NCBI GenBank assembly: GCA_003352285.1
Contig: QQVN01000005.1
Coordinates: 348,380 to 412,379, forward strand
Source: Thermoproteota archaeon
GTDB taxonomy: Archaea > Thermoproteota > Nitrososphaeria > Nitrososphaerales > Nitrosopumilaceae
Direction of reading: 5' to 3'
Length of the DNA stretch: 64,000 bases
Position numbers and translations under genes: made by a program. Below the pieces are notes generated by a model, which saw only the letters and a list, made by a program, of their open reading frames with translations, was not told the DNA's origin and ran no database searches. Of this stretch, positions 17,864 through 27,267 are shown in pieces; position 1 is the first letter of the stretch; each line of letters begins with the position of its first letter.

Positions 17864-19423
17864 CTAAGCCCCCAACACTCCACTCATGTATGGAACAATT
17901 GTTTCCAAAAAGATATCAGGATAAAGTCCAACTACAATTGTAAATCCTGCTAACACCATCATTGGTGCAAGCATATACCAACTTCCATCTTTTACATTAG
18001 AAAGATTTTCAGGTAGTTTTCCAAAGAATACTCGTTTTAGCATCCAAAGAATGTATGACATTGTTAATGCGGTTGCAACAAGACCTAGTCCAAATGTTAC
18101 GTATCGTAGTGTAGAGCCTTCTTCAATTGCAGTCTCTAGTGCTCCATAGAACATTATCCACTCACCCATGAATCCACTTGTTGGTGGAACACCCATTATT
18201 GTAAGGGCTCCAATTACTGCACATACTGCAGTGATTGGCATCTTGCCTGCAAGTCCACCTAACTTTGAGATGCTTCGGGTGCCAACTTTTACTATAATTA
18301 TTCCAGCTGTCATGAAGAGGATTCCTTTTCCTAATGCGTGTGTAATGTACATCATCTCAGCTCCGGACATTCCCAAAACAGAGTAAGAGCCTATTCCAAA
18401 GAGAAGATATCCCATCTGGCTGATGCTAGAATATGCAAATAATCTTTTGAGATCATCTTGCATTAATGCCATTGCGCCACCATAGATCATTGTAACCAAT
18501 CCCCAAACGTGGAACCAGATTGCCAAATCTGCAAATGTCATTGGCAGGAATTCAACAATTAATCTAAAGATACCATATGCACCAATTCCAATCATTACTG
18601 GCGATAAGAGAGCACTGATTGGAGTAGGAGCTGCACCGTGAACCCAGGGTAACCAAATATGGAACATGAATGCTGCAAGTTTTACTCCAAGTCCAATTGC
18701 TATTGCTACTGCAGACAATAACAGTACATCTTGAGGAATTTCTGATTCGCGAATATCTGCAAAGTCAAAGCTTCCAATTGAAAGACCAATCATCAAAAAT
18801 CCTAAAAGAAGAACTACTGCACCAACATGGGTCCAGAATAGAAACATTAAAGCTATTTTTCGTCTTGGGCCATCACCCCAAAAAGCAATCAAAAAGAAAC
18901 CAGGAATCAGCATTACCTCAAAGAAGATGTAAAATTCAATGAGGTTTGTTGCAAGGATTGTTCCAAGCATTCCCATTGCAAATACAAGAAATAGTGCAAA
19001 GTAGATTCCAGATTGTTTGTTGATATGTGAGTTTAATTCTGAAGAGTCAACCAGTGTTGTTGTCTGTCCAGAGCCTTCAGCTGCAGCCTCTTTGTTATTT
19101 TCTTCAAATTGTTCTTTGAATTTGTGAACCATGTATGGTTTTGAGTACAAAGCCAAGATGGTACTGAGAACATAGATCATTATTGCAAATGGTGATGCTA
19201 GACCATCAAGGACAAATCCAAATTCGCCAAATAGTTCGGTCCACTGATAATGCTCTTCATATGTTCCGTTGAGTGCAGTCAAAATTACGAGAGCAGTACA
19301 GTAGAGTAATACTCCAAATGTAAACCATGTTGCTGCGTTTGGTCCCGCGTTTCTACCTATAATGTAGGCTACTGGTGAGAGTAATAGAGGCAAGAATACT
19401 GCCTGCATTAATGCAAATTCCAT
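17864..19423 (-). CDS. nuoM: Complex I subunit M (antiporter-like)
   Basis: 519-aa antiporter-like membrane subunit. Conserved FEVMLIPGFFLIAFWG, KLAAFMFHIWLPWVHGAAP and ALGKGILFMTAG. A hydrophilic insert of about 35 residues (KEQFEENNKEAAAEG onward, near residue 100) lies between helices and is rich in Glu and Ser/Thr. The stop codon of nuoK overlaps the start by 1 nt. Confidence 0.96.
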   Translation of the reverse strand: MEFALMQAVFLPLLLSPVAYIIGRNAGPNAATWFTFGVLLYCTALVILTALNGTYEEHYQWTELFGEFGFVLDGLASPFAIMIYVLSTILALYSKPYMVHKFKEQFEENNKEAAAEGSGQTTTLVDSSELNSHINKQSGIYFALFLVFAMGMLGTILATNLIEFYIFFEVMLIPGFFLIAFWGDGPRRKIALMFLFWTHVGAVVLLLGFLMIGLSIGSFDFADIRESEIPQDVLLLSAVAIAIGLGVKLAAFMFHIWLPWVHGAAPTPISALLSPVMIGIGAYGIFRLIVEFLPMTFADLAIWFHVWGLVTMIYGGAMALMQDDLKRLFAYSSISQMGYLLFGIGSYSVLGMSGAEMMYITHALGKGILFMTAGIIIVKVGTRSISKLGGLAGKMPITAVCAVIGALTIMGVPPTSGFMGEWIMFYGALETAIEEGSTLRYVTFGLGLVATALTMSYILWMLKRVFFGKLPENLSNVKDGSWYMLAPMMVLAGFTIVVGLYPDIFLETIVPYMSGVLGA

Positions 19424-19728
19424 TATCCCTTCAAGCTCCTAAATTCAGCAATGTCGACATTCTTGTACATTCTGTAAGCAACAATAATCAATGATAAACC
19501 GACTGCCACTTCTGCTGCAGCAATTGCAATTGAAAACAATGCTAAAGTTTGTCCACCGCTATGAGGTAGGAATCTAGCAAATGCTACCAAGTTAAGATTT
19601 GCAGCATTAATGACGATTTCAACTGCAAATAACATTCTCAAAGCATTTCGTTTTACGGATAATCCATAGATACCAATGCCCAAAAGAGCGATTGAGACAA
19701 TTACAAAATCAATTAGTTCGTTGCTCAT
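19423..19728 (-). CDS. nuoK: Complex I subunit K
   Basis: 101-aa three-helix membrane subunit. The buried glutamates needed for proton transfer are visible in LFAVEIVINAANL and IAAAEVAVGLSLI. It overlaps nuoJ by 20 bp, in keeping with tight translational coupling. Confidence 0.95.
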   Translation of the reverse strand: MSNELIDFVIVSIALLGIGIYGLSVKRNALRMLFAVEIVINAANLNLVAFARFLPHSGGQTLALFSIAIAAAEVAVGLSLIIVAYRMYKNVDIAEFRSLKG

Positions 19729-20230
19729 CTGAAATATCCTCCCGTCTAGCTAAAACCAATGCGCCCGTTACAGCACCCGATAAGATTAATGCCATTGCAA
19801 TAAGTGCAGGCCAATAGTAAGTAAGAAAATCAGTACCAATCTCTCTAAAGTCTACTGGGGGTTCATCTGTAGTAATACTCTTTATACCAGAATCCATGAT
19901 GACAGCACCTAATGCAGTCATGAAGACTAGCATTAATGCAATTCCAGCAAATTTTCTTCTTGGGTCTTCAATTTTTTTGAAGATTAATTCTCTTCTCACA
20001 AGCATAACTGTGAACAAAATCAATACTGCAATAGAGCCAACATAAACTGCAAGTTGGAACATTGCTACAAATGGTGAATCAAGTAGCAAAAAGAATCCAG
20101 CTACACCACCTAGTGTACCCATTAATGCAATTGAGCCATAAATTAAAGATCTTAATTCTAATGCTGCAATTGCAGAGCCAATTGTTAGAACAGATAATGC
20201 TAGAAACGCAGCATCAGCCATGAGTTGCAC
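19709..20230 (-). CDS. nuoJ: Complex I subunit J
   Basis: 173-aa membrane subunit with five hydrophobic segments. The pi-bulge helix region reads FQLAVYVGSIAVLILFTVML, typical of NuoJ/ND6. It overlaps nuoI upstream by 17 bp and nuoK downstream by 20 bp. Confidence 0.95.
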   Translation of the reverse strand: MQLMADAAFLALSVLTIGSAIAALELRSLIYGSIALMGTLGGVAGFFLLLDSPFVAMFQLAVYVGSIAVLILFTVMLVRRELIFKKIEDPRRKFAGIALMLVFMTALGAVIMDSGIKSITTDEPPVDFREIGTDFLTYYWPALIAMALILSGAVTGALVLARREDISDEQRTN

Positions 20231-20711
20231 CTCTATCAGTAATTATTATTTCAGCATCTTGTTGAACATCAGGTTTTACCTGTAGTTGAGCTGGTGTGTA
20301 TATCAGTCCCTCTTTGGAATAAGATGATAACTCATAATCATTAGTCATGTATAATGCATAAAATGGACAAGCATCAACACACAATCCACAGAATACACAT
20401 TTTCCGTAATCAATTTGTGGCATGATTGCTTTTTTGTTTTGTTTCCACTCTTCTGGAACTTTTACCATTGCAATTGCTTCAGCAACACCTTCGCATGCTA
20501 TAGAACAGAGCTGGCAACCAGTACAATGGTCATGAAATAGCATGTGTCTTCCTTTGAGACCTGCAATACCAACACCCGTTGTTGGATCAAATTGATAACC
20601 GTCACCTACGAATTTGAGTTTTTGTTCAGGGTATCTTAGTGTGAAACGCTTTACAGCTAAATGCTTTATTCCTGAATTTAGTGCTTTGATAATTCCACTA
20701 GCAGTTCCCAT
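20214..20711 (-). CDS. nuoI: Complex I subunit I, 2x[4Fe-4S]
   Basis: 165-aa ferredoxin-like subunit holding clusters N6a and N6b: CTGCQLCSIACE and CVFCGLCVDACPF. Because NuoEFG are absent from this operon, NuoI would be the outermost cluster-bearing subunit and the likely docking point for a soluble electron donor such as a ferredoxin. The second site has Pro after the fourth Cys; the first has Glu-Gly. Confidence 0.95.
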   Translation of the reverse strand: MGTASGIIKALNSGIKHLAVKRFTLRYPEQKLKFVGDGYQFDPTTGVGIAGLKGRHMLFHDHCTGCQLCSIACEGVAEAIAMVKVPEEWKQNKKAIMPQIDYGKCVFCGLCVDACPFYALYMTNDYELSSYSKEGLIYTPAQLQVKPDVQQDAEIIITDRGATHG

Positions 20712-22012
20712 TACAAAATTCCCCCAGGACCAAATACTCCAGCATAAAGCAAGGTGAGTGCTATAAAGATGTTAACGAATGCAAGACCAATTAATTTGTA
20801 CCAACCAATTTTCAATAACATATCAATTCTAATTCTTGGGAACACACCTCTTGGGAGTAATATGAAAAAGATTACAGATACTGTTTTAATTACAAACCAC
20901 AAAACGCCATTAAGCATTTCTTGTGAAAATACTGGCAAACCAGGAATCTTTGCAGTGATTGGACCTGCAGTTATACCCTCAGTGATTATTTCTTCTGGGA
21001 AGGGAGGCCAGATCATAGGTCCATGCCATCCACCTAGGAAGATCACTACAAACAATGCAGCAAATGCATATAATTTCAAGTAAGAACCAAGTTGAACTAG
21101 TCCATACATCATTCCAGAAAATTCAGTTAACCATCCAGCAACAATTTCACTTTCTGCTTCTGGAAGATCAAAAGGAATTCTTTCTAGCTCAGCTAGAGCA
21201 CATATGAAAAATACAATTGCACCAACTGGCAAAAAGATAATCCAAGGGAATGAAGACTGGGATTCAATAATCTCTGTAAGATTTAGAGTTCCTGTAAGAA
21301 TAACAACGCCAAGTAATGATAAGATTAATGGAATTTCAAATGAAACCATTTGGTGAAGTGCTCTAATTCCACCAATGAATGGGAACTTGCTGTTTGCAGA
21401 CCAAGCAGATAAGATTGTAATTATTGGGAAGAAACCAATTACGGCAAATACTGCAATTAGACCAATGTCTACATCTGCAACAACCCATCCTCCAGGAGCT
21501 ACTGGGATTAATGCAACGAATGCAGCAGCTGCGCCCACAAACAAAAGTGGTGCTGCAATAAAGATTGGCTTATCGGACTTTGCAGGAATGATAATTTCTT
21601 TTGAGATTAACTTTAGGCCGTCTGCCATTAATTGTAATATTCCCTCGACTTTTCCACAGTAAAATGGTCCAACTCTGAGCTGGAGTTTTGCTAGCATTTT
21701 TCTTTCAACAAAAATTGTGCCAGCTGCTAATAGTGCAGCAAAACCAAATCCAGGAAATGCAGCAATTCTAAAAATGTCTGTAAACATTAGTGCTTTGATT
21801 AGGGGCAAGGTACGAGACGGATCTGCTAGCCATGTAAGTGCCAGGAAGGGGTTTACAAGTTCTCCATTAACTATTGGTAGGTCAATGTAAAACAACATAA
21901 TTTGGACAAGAGGAAGTCCAACCAGAGTCAACAGTACAATTATCCAAAATACGTTATCAAGAACGTACTTTAGAAAATATCCCAGCCGGAATTTTGGTGC
22001 AATAATTGACAT
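20711..22012 (-). CDS. nuoH: Complex I subunit H (quinone-site membrane subunit)
   Basis: 433-aa membrane subunit linking the quinone pocket to the pumps. Conserved ERKMLAKLQLRVGPFYCGK, ELERIPFDLPEAESEIVAGW and RGVFPRIRIDMLLKIGW. It is about 80-100 residues longer than the E. coli protein, mainly at the N-terminus and in the C-terminal loop (GWHGPMIWPPFPEE). Starts 1 bp after nuoD ends. Confidence 0.95.
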   Translation of the reverse strand: MSIIAPKFRLGYFLKYVLDNVFWIIVLLTLVGLPLVQIMLFYIDLPIVNGELVNPFLALTWLADPSRTLPLIKALMFTDIFRIAAFPGFGFAALLAAGTIFVERKMLAKLQLRVGPFYCGKVEGILQLMADGLKLISKEIIIPAKSDKPIFIAAPLLFVGAAAAFVALIPVAPGGWVVADVDIGLIAVFAVIGFFPIITILSAWSANSKFPFIGGIRALHQMVSFEIPLILSLLGVVILTGTLNLTEIIESQSSFPWIIFLPVGAIVFFICALAELERIPFDLPEAESEIVAGWLTEFSGMMYGLVQLGSYLKLYAFAALFVVIFLGGWHGPMIWPPFPEEIITEGITAGPITAKIPGLPVFSQEMLNGVLWFVIKTVSVIFFILLPRGVFPRIRIDMLLKIGWYKLIGLAFVNIFIALTLLYAGVFGPGGIL

Positions 22013-23146
22013 TTATCGGTCAGCCTCCACTGGCCAATAGTTTAAACTCCAATAAACTGCTGGCATGTTACCGAGTTTTTCACCTTTGAGAAGATGTGGC
22101 ATACAAATGAGATTTCTAAAGGAACCAACACTGAGTTTTAATCTGTATGGTTCTGGTTTGTTATTTGAAACAATGTGACAGCCAAGAGAACCTCTGCCGG
22201 ATTCTACTCGTCTGTAAACAGATTCATCTCCACCTTTTGGATTTGGTTTCAGTTTTACACGTACAGAACCGGACTTTGGCATTTTAGCTAATGCATCACG
22301 AATTATTCTACAGCTCTCAAGCATGTCAAGCCATGGAACTTTTGATCTTGCATAAGAGTCACCTTCTTTGAGTACATTTGTTTGAAAATCAAGTTCCTCA
22401 TATGCATCGTATGGTTCTTTCTTTCTAATATCAAAGTCAACACCACTTGCACGCAATACAGAGCCTGTTGTTCCAAGTCGAATAGCATCTTCACGAGATA
22501 AAATTCCTGCATCCTGTGTTCTTGCAATTAAGATTGGATTATCATAAAAGATTGGACCATATTCACGAATTCTCTTTTCAAAATAATTTACTTGTCTAAG
22601 ACAAACATCTTCAAAGTTTGCTGGTAAGTCATTTCTTGTACCACCTGGAACAAAATATGCGTGTGTAACTCTAGCACCTGTCATTTTTTCAAGCAAGTCG
22701 ATTAAAAGTTCACGATCACCTGCAGGCCACATAAACATTGTAGAATGTCCTAGGAATATTCCATAGATTGCCAACCAGTATAATGTGTAGACACATCGGT
22801 TTAGCTCAGATGCAATAACTCTAACATACTTTGCACGTTCTGGAACTTCAATTCCTAAAAGGTCCTCAACACCCAAACAATATGGATACAGTACATTACA
22901 TGAATCATGAATTACTGGTCTTTCAAGATGAGGAATGTTTGTAATGTAATTTCTATACTCTGCCATCTTTTCTTCTCCTCTATGGACATATCCAGGATCA
23001 GGATCACATGATACAATATAGTCACCATCAATTTTGATTATCAATCGCATGTGGCCAGAACCAGGATGTTGTGGTCCAACATTGAGAGTCATAATTCTCT
23101 CATCTACGCTTTCGACTGCTAAACCTGGAGGTAGTTGTTTACTCAT
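22013..23146 (-). CDS. nuoD: Complex I 49-kDa subunit D
   Basis: 377-aa hydrophilic subunit forming the quinone pocket with NuoB. NVGPQHPGSGHMRLIIKI carries the quinone-site His, and GYVHRGEEKMAE and MTGARVTHAYFVPGG are family-typical. It lacks all four NiFe cysteines of the hydrogenase ancestor. Separate from nuoC (not fused). Confidence 0.96.
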   Translation of the reverse strand: MSKQLPPGLAVESVDERIMTLNVGPQHPGSGHMRLIIKIDGDYIVSCDPDPGYVHRGEEKMAEYRNYITNIPHLERPVIHDSCNVLYPYCLGVEDLLGIEVPERAKYVRVIASELNRCVYTLYWLAIYGIFLGHSTMFMWPAGDRELLIDLLEKMTGARVTHAYFVPGGTRNDLPANFEDVCLRQVNYFEKRIREYGPIFYDNPILIARTQDAGILSREDAIRLGTTGSVLRASGVDFDIRKKEPYDAYEELDFQTNVLKEGDSYARSKVPWLDMLESCRIIRDALAKMPKSGSVRVKLKPNPKGGDESVYRRVESGRGSLGCHIVSNNKPEPYRLKLSVGSFRNLICMPHLLKGEKLGNMPAVYWSLNYWPVEADR

Positions 23147-23148
23147 CT

Positions 23149-23709
23149 CTATCTTCCCTTTATCCTAAAGTCCTTTCTTAATGGAGGTAAATCTGCCCAA
23201 TCTTCTGGGAGAAGTAATCTGCGATTATCTGGATGATCTTCAAAGAAAACACCTAACATCTCAAAGCATTCTCTTTCATGAAATTCTACGCTGTAAAATA
23301 CATCTCTAAGACTTGGTAACCTAGTGGAATCCTTACCAGGACTTGGTTTGTCTTCTCTTGGAGCTCTTGTAGATAGAGCTAAGATTTGTTTTGCTAAAGT
23401 AGGATCAGTATAGGAACCTAGATGGTAAACTACTTCTATTTCTTTATCAGCAGGATAATCTACACCGCTTACAGATTCTGCATGATCAAAATTTAATTCA
23501 TCGCGAATGAACTGTGCAACTTCTTTAACATTTTCTTTGCTTGCTTTGACGCCAATTCTATTTGGTTTTACAAAAGTAATTTCTGCCTTGTCATTGAATT
23601 TTTTTGTAATCTTATCAGCAATTCCTTTTTCAAATTTTGGAAGCTCTGGTTCTTTCTTTGCTACTTCCTTTTTTTCATCAGCGGCAGCTGGTTTTGTTTC
23701 AGTACTCAT
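23149..23709 (-). CDS. nuoC: Complex I 30-kDa subunit C
   Basis: 186 aa. The conserved C-terminal block is FYSVEFHERECFEMLGVFFEDHPDNRRLLLPEDW (read as ERECFEMLGV and PDNRRLLLPEDW). A Lys/Glu/Ala-rich, probably disordered N-terminus of about 30 residues (AAADEKKEVAKKEPE) precedes the domain. Overlaps nuoB by 1 nt. Confidence 0.94.
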   Translation of the reverse strand: MSTETKPAAADEKKEVAKKEPELPKFEKGIADKITKKFNDKAEITFVKPNRIGVKASKENVKEVAQFIRDELNFDHAESVSGVDYPADKEIEVVYHLGSYTDPTLAKQILALSTRAPREDKPSPGKDSTRLPSLRDVFYSVEFHERECFEMLGVFFEDHPDNRRLLLPEDWADLPPLRKDFRIKGR

Positions 23710-24233
23710 TAGACAGTCTTCCTAGCCTTCATTCTCTTAATTTTCTCCTGTAGGAGCATACATCCTTGTATAAGAGTTTCAGGTCTAGGTGGACATCCTG
23801 GAACATACACATCTACAGGTAACACACCGTCTATGCCAGGAAGTACGTTGTAGGAATCAAAATAGAGTCCTCCGGTGATTGCACATGCACCCATTGCAAT
23901 TACATACTTTGGTTCTGGCATTTGATCATATACAAGACGTAGTCTTGGAGCCATCTTTCTTGTGATTGTTCCTTGTACAACAACAAGATCACATTGTCTA
24001 AGGGAACCAAATGCTTCAATGATGCCAAATCTTTCAACATCGTATCTTGGTCCTGATGCTGCACCAAATTCTACACTGCAACAGGCCGTTTCGATGTGAA
24101 CTGGCCATAATGACCAAATTCTTGACCAATTGAGTGCATAACCTAGTGGTTGATCAACTGCCTTTTCTAAAATATCTCCCAACTTGCCAACAAACACATT
24201 AGCGGTTTGTGGAGTCACAAGATCTTTTAGCAT
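23709..24233 (-). CDS. nuoB: Complex I subunit B, [4Fe-4S] N2
   Basis: 174-aa subunit that ligates cluster N2, the last iron-sulfur centre before quinone. Ligand segments are ETACCSVEFGA, MGACAITGG and VPGCPPRPE. Located 42 bp after nuoA, the largest gap within the operon. Confidence 0.96.
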   Translation of the reverse strand: MLKDLVTPQTANVFVGKLGDILEKAVDQPLGYALNWSRIWSLWPVHIETACCSVEFGAASGPRYDVERFGIIEAFGSLRQCDLVVVQGTITRKMAPRLRLVYDQMPEPKYVIAMGACAITGGLYFDSYNVLPGIDGVLPVDVYVPGCPPRPETLIQGCMLLQEKIKRMKARKTV

Positions 24234-24275
24234 TTTATTTCCTGTCCTCCATTATACTCGGATTATAACTTGCGA

Positions 24276-24650
24276 TTACCAAATGTTTCGTCTCCCTGAT
24301 TGATACAGTGCAAATGCCATTGCTGCAAACATAATTGCTAAGAATCCAATAATTGGAAGAGTGGCGGCTTTTGGAAGATTCAGAATTGTGCTTCCCCATG
24401 CATAAAGAAAGATTGCCATAACATCAAAGACAACGAACATGAGAATGTATGCATAATATTGCATCATAAAATGAGTACGACCTTCGCCCTTTGGAACTTG
24501 ACCACATTCCATTGGCAAAAACTTTACAGGATTGCTCAATCTTCTGGGTGCAATCATTCTTGAAATTAAAAGTGCGGGAGCTGTTGCAGCTACTGCAAAC
24601 CCAAACATCATCAATATAGTACTATAGTTAGCCGCTACTTCCCCTACCAA
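24276..24650 (-). CDS. nuoA: Complex I subunit A
   Basis: 124-aa three-helix subunit. The loop with the quinone-gating Cys reads MECGQVPKGEGR, followed by MQYYAYILMFVVFDVMAIF. Start is a TTG at 24648-24650; a TATA-like stretch at about 24678-24688 (minus strand CTTTTTATACC) places transcription start within a few bases of it, so this is the leaderless first gene of the 11-gene nuo operon. Confidence 0.92.
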   Translation of the reverse strand: MVGEVAANYSTILMMFGFAVAATAPALLISRMIAPRRLSNPVKFLPMECGQVPKGEGRTHFMMQYYAYILMFVVFDVMAIFLYAWGSTILNLPKAATLPIIGFLAIMFAAMAFALYQSGRRNIW

Positions 24651-24768
24651 AGTAGCTTTGAAACCCTGAAGATGGTATAAAAAGCTATGCTCGGTTTTTG
24701 GATCGCAGATTTTTCTTTAAGTAAATTTTTTGCAAAGTCCTTAATATGACTAGATCTGTTTTTGAAAT

Positions 24769-25239
24769 ATGGCCCTCAATGTAGGTGACAAGGCTCCAGC
24801 TTTTGAGCTTGTAGATACAGAACTAAAAATGAGAAAGCTTGACGAATTCAAAGGGAAAAAAGTCATTTTATCATTCTTTGTAGCTGCAAGTTCTCCAGTA
24901 TGTGAGACTGAAATGTGTACTTTTAGAGATTCATGGAAAGAAATTTCTAATCTTGGCGCACAGGTAGTAGCCATTAGTAACGACGGACCTTTTGCAAACA
25001 AAGCATTTGCAAAACAACACAACATTAACTTTCCCGTACTTGGTGACTATACCAGTAAGACCATTAGAGCTTACGATGTTCTAATGCCAGATCTCCTTCA
25101 TGTTAAAGACTACAATGCAGCAAAGCGTTCTGTCTTTATCGTAATGGAAGACGGTACGATTGGTTACAAGTGGGTTTCTGAAGATCCATTAAAGGAACCA
25201 AACTATAACGAAATCAAAGAATTTCTAAAATCAAACTAA
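24769..25239 (+). CDS. Peroxiredoxin (AhpC/TSA, Bcp/AhpE-like)
   Basis: 156-aa thiol peroxidase that reduces H2O2 and organic peroxides. Thioredoxin fold with FFVAASSPVCETEMCTFRDS: the first Cys is the expected peroxidatic residue and the second, five residues later, is a possible resolving partner as in Bcp. In the usual PxxxTxxC motif the Pro is replaced by Val and the Thr by Ser. Divergent from nuoA across 118 bp, so respiratory-chain and peroxide-defence genes share a promoter region. Confidence 0.88.
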   Translation: MALNVGDKAPAFELVDTELKMRKLDEFKGKKVILSFFVAASSPVCETEMCTFRDSWKEISNLGAQVVAISNDGPFANKAFAKQHNINFPVLGDYTSKTIRAYDVLMPDLLHVKDYNAAKRSVFIVMEDGTIGYKWVSEDPLKEPNYNEIKEFLKSN

Positions 25240-25252
25240 TTTTTCTTTTTTA

Positions 25253-25768
25253 TTATTCGATTTCTGCGATGACATCATTTTTTGCAACAGAGTTGCCTTT
25301 CTTTACTTTGATCAATTTTACAACTCCATCCTTGTGAGATTTTATGCCAACTTGCATCTTCATTGATTCTAAAGTACAGATTGTATCACCTTTTTTCACT
25401 GATGCACCTTCTTCAACTGCAATTGAGACAACCTTACCAGGAATTTGGCTGTGTAATGCCAATTTGGAATCACCTGCTCCTGCACCACCAGAGTTTTTGT
25501 AAACTATTTTATCCAAATTGATGTGTTTGTTGACTATCATTGGTACTCCATCAACAACCATGTTTAGCTCCGCAGTGGAGGTCTGGAGGTATTTGACTGT
25601 ATGATATTGTTGGTCTAAGACAAATTCTATTCCTTTAGAATCCATTTGCAAGATTTTGATATTTCTGTCATCCCCGTTAATTTTGATTGTATACTCATTA
25701 TTTCCATGATTTTGGAGAATTTCTCCGTTGAAGACTTGTTCAATATCTTTGATTTTGAATTCCATCAT
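25253..25768 (-). CDS. Biotin carboxyl carrier subunit of acetyl/propionyl-CoA carboxylase
   Basis: 171 aa. The C-terminal biotinyl domain carries CTLESMKMQVG, whose Lys in the MKM motif is the biotin attachment site; the two half-domains flank it (GKVVSIAVEEGASVKKGD and KVKKGNSVAKNDVIAEIE). The N-terminal about 90 residues are a beta-rich assembly region. Third gene of the carboxylase operon, with 8 bp before it. Confidence 0.93.
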   Translation of the reverse strand: MMEFKIKDIEQVFNGEILQNHGNNEYTIKINGDDRNIKILQMDSKGIEFVLDQQYHTVKYLQTSTAELNMVVDGVPMIVNKHINLDKIVYKNSGGAGAGDSKLALHSQIPGKVVSIAVEEGASVKKGDTICTLESMKMQVGIKSHKDGVVKLIKVKKGNSVAKNDVIAEIE

Positions 25769-25776
25769 TAGCTCAC

Positions 25777-27261
25777 CTATAATCTACTCTTCCATGTGGA
25801 ATTAGCATCAGTAGAATCTTTCACTCTGCTCTTAAAGTATTCCGAGTGGATTATTGCTGCAGCAAGTGCTGCTTCTTTATTTTTTTCTTTATCAGCCTTG
25901 ATGTCTTCTGTTAATCTATCAATAATTCCATATCTTTTCAAAAAGTCAGTAGAGAGTTCACCCTTCTTGTATTCTTCCGTTCTAAGAATTGTTTTGTATA
26001 ATGGAATTGAAGTTTCTACTCCTTGAATGTAGAAATCATCTAATGCAGTAAGCATTCGTCGTCTTGATTCATCAAATGTTGGTCCCCATGTACATAATTT
26101 TGCCATCAATGAATCATAAAATGGTGATACAGTACAACCAGAATACAAGTAAGTGTCACAACGAACGTTTGGTCCAGATGGAATGTTTACTTCAGGTACA
26201 GGTCCAGTTGATGGTGCAAAATCCAAAAATGTATCTTCTGCATTAATTCTACATTCAATTGCATAACCATTCATTTTTAGATCTTTTTGTTTGAATGGAA
26301 GTGGTTCTCCGTTTGCAATATCAATTTGCAGCTTTACAAAGTCTAGTCCTGAAACCATTTCGCTAATTGGATGCTCTACTTGAAGTCTGGCGTTGATTTC
26401 AATAAAATAAAATTCTCCATTATCTGCTCGTAAAAATTCAGCAGTACCAAGATTTGTATAATCTACTGCTTCTGCTGCCTTTACTACAAGTTCACCAACT
26501 CTTTCTCTTGTTTTTTGGTCTACAACAGGAGAAGGTGTTTGTTCAATTAGTTTTTGATTTCTTCTTTGGATAGAGCACTCTCGCTCAAAGAGATGTACTG
26601 CATTCCCATGCTTGTCTCTGCACATTTGATACTCAATGTGACGGGTTTTTTCTAGGAATTTTTCAACAATTATAGCAGATTTTCCAACGGCTGCAATTGA
26701 TTCTGAAGTTACTGTTTCAAATCCCTCTCGTAATTCTTTATCATTAGTTACTAATCTAATTCCTCTACCTCCTCCACCATAAACTGATTTCAAAAGTACA
26801 GGGTAGCCAATTTCATTTGCAATCTTTTCAGCTTCAGCTGCATCTTTTACTAGACCAGGACTACCTGGAACAGTTGGAACCTTAGCTTTGAGCATTGCAG
26901 CTTTGCATTCCATCTTATCACCACAGAGATTCATAGAATCTGCTGAGGGTCCAATGAAGTTGATTTTATTATTCTCACATAATCTTGCAAAGTCATCATT
27001 TTCTGAAAGGAATCCATAACCTGGATGAACTGCATCTGCTCCAGATGATTGAATTACTTCCATTATCTTTTCTTGATTAAGATAACTCTCCTTTGGAGCT
27101 GCTTTACCGATATGATATGATTCTGTTGCTTTTTTAACATGTAGAGAGTTTGTATCCTCATCAGAATAAACTGCTACAGTTTTAATTCCAAGTGCTTTAC
27201 ATGTTCGAATTACACGTAAGGCAATTTCTCCTCGGTTTGCGATAAGGACTTTTTCAATCAT
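25777..27261 (-). CDS. accC: Biotin carboxylase subunit of acetyl/propionyl-CoA carboxylase
   Basis: 494-aa ATP-grasp enzyme that carboxylates biotin with bicarbonate. Marks: ANRGEIALRVIRTCK at the N-terminus, the glycine loop KSVYGGGGRGIRLV, QRRNQKLIEQTPSP, and EINARLQVEHPISEMVSG with metal ligands and catalytic Arg. In ammonia-oxidising archaea this complex carboxylates both acetyl-CoA and propionyl-CoA in the 3-hydroxypropionate/4-hydroxybutyrate CO2-fixation cycle; that role is inferred from family and context. Confidence 0.95.
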   Translation of the reverse strand: MIEKVLIANRGEIALRVIRTCKALGIKTVAVYSDEDTNSLHVKKATESYHIGKAAPKESYLNQEKIMEVIQSSGADAVHPGYGFLSENDDFARLCENNKINFIGPSADSMNLCGDKMECKAAMLKAKVPTVPGSPGLVKDAAEAEKIANEIGYPVLLKSVYGGGGRGIRLVTNDKELREGFETVTSESIAAVGKSAIIVEKFLEKTRHIEYQMCRDKHGNAVHLFERECSIQRRNQKLIEQTPSPVVDQKTRERVGELVVKAAEAVDYTNLGTAEFLRADNGEFYFIEINARLQVEHPISEMVSGLDFVKLQIDIANGEPLPFKQKDLKMNGYAIECRINAEDTFLDFAPSTGPVPEVNIPSGPNVRCDTYLYSGCTVSPFYDSLMAKLCTWGPTFDESRRRMLTALDDFYIQGVETSIPLYKTILRTEEYKKGELSTDFLKRYGIIDRLTEDIKADKEKNKEAALAAAIIHSEYFKSRVKDSTDANSTWKSRL

Positions 27262-27267
27262 TTTTAC

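Noticed and set aside
18670-18942. 90-aa frame on the plus strand in nuoM
   Set aside because: Leu/Gln-rich shadow of a conserved membrane-protein gene.
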